A DNA stretch of 6,655 bases from Deltaproteobacteria bacterium (GTDB taxonomy: Bacteria > Desulfobacterota > Desulfobacteria > Desulfobacterales > Desulfatirhabdiaceae), in contig JAJYBO010000164.1 in NCBI GenBank assembly GCA_021778975.1, positions 1 to 6,655 of the forward strand, given 5' to 3'. Each line of letters starts with the position of its first letter. Positions within the stretch are counted from its first letter, which is position 1. This document shows, in pieces, positions 5,563 to 6,655 of this stretch. The notes beneath the pieces are model-generated. The model searched no databases. It saw nothing but the letters and a program-made list of their open reading frames with translations, and had not been told where the DNA came from. The position numbers and the translations under genes were made by a program.

Positions 5563-6655
5563 CTAACGAATCAAAGGTCGTTGAAGCATTTTTTCGTATA
5601 ACTCTATATATTGTTTGGCGGTTACGGCATGGTTGAAACACGCGGCGCTTTCCGTCATGATACGTTGAATTTCAGACTGCCTGACAGTTTCAGGAAGCCG
5701 GTAAAACGCCATCGCTTCGTCAATGGCCCAGGAAAGGCCCGCGGTGTCGTAATATTTGAAGACAAAACCGTTGCCCGCGTGCCGCGATACATCCAGATGA
5801 GAGATCGTGTCGTGCAAACCTCCGGTATCGTGGACCACCGGCAGCGAGCCGTAAATGGGCGCGATCATCTGCGGCAGACCACAAGGCTCGAACAGAGACG
5901 GCATCAAAATGAAATCCGACGCCGCATAGGCCAGATGTTCCAACTCTTCGCTGAAATCGCACACCGCAATGCGGTTCCGGATATTATGGAAATGAGCGAT
6001 ATCCCTGAAATGCTGCTGATATTCGCCATTGGCCACAAAAACTACCTGAAGACAATCTTCCCAATATCGGGCTATGACGGCATATAAAATATCCGCCAGA
6101 AGCTGAGAGCCTTTCTGGATGCTGTCCAGCCGGGACGGCCAGAAAAACAGCGGCGCCTTTTCGTTCTGGATCAATCCCAACTGCTTTTGCAGTGTTGCCT
6201 TGTTGCGCTTTTTCATGGGAATGGCGTCGTCCGGGCCATAGGTATCGGTCAGCGCTTTGTCACTCTGCGGATTGAATGCCGGATCCGGGGCGTTTAGAAT
6301 GCCGACTGCACATCCGGCGCGCCATTTGTTGGCCATTTCCCACTGAATGGATTTTTCGACGAACGCATGCCTGCCTTCCACGACCTCTGTCAGAAAAGTC
6401 GGGCTTACCGTGTTGACAAAATGCGCGGCGAAGATACCGCTGGCCAAAAAATCCACGCAATTGGCCTCTCGGGTTTCCTCATAGTCTGTCGCCATATGTT
6501 CATAATACAGGTATTCCCAGAAATACGCCGCGTCAATGCCCCGGTCTTCAATCTGCCAGAGAAAGGTCTTCATGGTGTGGATGTTGTGGATGGTGAACAG
6601 GCATGGAACGCCCAGTTGACGGGACATGGCTGGAATCAGGCCGGTCATCCAGTCA
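5563..6655 (-). CDS. glgA: Glycogen synthase (GT5), 5' end cut by the window edge
   Basis: The frame is open to the right edge and begins with ..DWMTGLIPA, the equivalent of the conserved HDWxTxL motif, so roughly the first quarter to third of the protein is missing. The enzyme adds glucose from ADP-glucose (or UDP-glucose) to a growing alpha-1,4-glucan in the cytoplasm. In the visible 363 residues the GT-B fold gives FTIHNI, NTVSPTFLTEV, GILNAPDPAFNP, the donor-site SRLDSIQKG (Arg and Lys six residues apart), and SLFEPCGLPQ with the conserved Glu, followed by GSLPVVHDTGGLHDT. NAPDP replaces the more common NGID/NGVD at the linker between the two halves, and SRLDSIQKG has one extra residue compared with E. 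coli GlgA. A segment around WEYLYYEHMATDYEE and a long FLASGIFAAHF stretch suggest a divergent bacterial subgroup rather than the enterobacterial type. It precedes fumA by 32 nt. Confidence 0.92.
   Translation of the reverse strand, partial: DWMTGLIPAMSRQLGVPCLFTIHNIHTMKTFLWQIEDRGIDAAYFWEYLYYEHMATDYEETREANCVDFLASGIFAAHFVNTVSPTFLTEVVEGRHAFVEKSIQWEMANKWRAGCAVGILNAPDPAFNPQSDKALTDTYGPDDAIPMKKRNKATLQKQLGLIQNEKAPLFFWPSRLDSIQKGSQLLADILYAVIARYWEDCLQVVFVANGEYQQHFRDIAHFHNIRNRIAVCDFSEELEHLAYAASDFILMPSLFEPCGLPQMIAPIYGSLPVVHDTGGLHDTISHLDVSRHAGNGFVFKYYDTAGLSWAIDEAMAFYRLPETVRQSEIQRIMTESAACFNHAVTAKQYIELYEKMLQRPLIR

Noticed and set aside
5531..5641. N-terminal extension of fumA by 37 residues
   Set aside because: It overlaps the glgA coding end, lacks family similarity, and the ATG at 5528-5530 has a good ribosome binding site and gives the normal family length with correctly placed cluster cysteines.

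Overview
The window is a run of protein-coding genes, all read from the minus strand, so transcription goes from high to low coordinates. In transcription order they are: the C-terminal part of a GT5 glycogen synthase (glgA, cut by the right edge), a two-domain class I fumarate hydratase (fumA), a nucleotidyltransferase-fold protein, an exported DUF1573-type protein with an in-frame UGA, a HAD-superfamily phosphatase, thiamine pyrophosphokinase (thiN), and a xylose-isomerase-like TIM-barrel protein cut by the left edge. No rRNA, tRNA, CRISPR array, insertion sequence or origin is visible. The plus-strand open frames are shadows of these genes.

Organism: the oxygen-sensitive Fe-S fumarase, an exported DUF1573 protein that appears to use selenocysteine, bacterial glycogen synthesis, and short GC-rich palindromic repeats between genes together suggest an anaerobic bacterium. 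A Desulfobacterota (deltaproteobacterial, sulfate-reducer-like) genome of about 50% GC is the best guess. This is an inference of moderate strength, because there is no marker gene in the window.

Layout: glgA and fumA are 32 nt apart and may be co-transcribed. A hairpin repeat separates fumA from the AT-richer nucleotidyltransferase gene, and a different hairpin repeat follows that gene. The DUF1573 gene has its own promoter-like sequence and a perfect 15-bp inverted repeat just ahead of its ribosome binding site. Two further C/G-rich hairpin repeats separate it from the HAD phosphatase. The HAD gene, thiN and the TIM-barrel gene follow with gaps of 46 and 75 nt and could form one transcript. 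The genes do not make an obvious single pathway: they cover carbon storage, the TCA cycle, cofactor (thiamine diphosphate) synthesis and general sugar or phosphate metabolism.

The main discovery candidate is at 2270-2992. A complete 240-codon frame, with signal peptide and DUF1573 domain, is interrupted only by one TGA, exactly where the family has the first Cys of its Cys-Gly-Cys-Thr motif. Reading this TGA as selenocysteine gives a Sec-Gly-Cys pair, the only thiol/selenol residues in the predicted mature protein. Two hairpins lie just downstream of the UGA as candidate SECIS elements, but neither fits the usual bacterial model perfectly.
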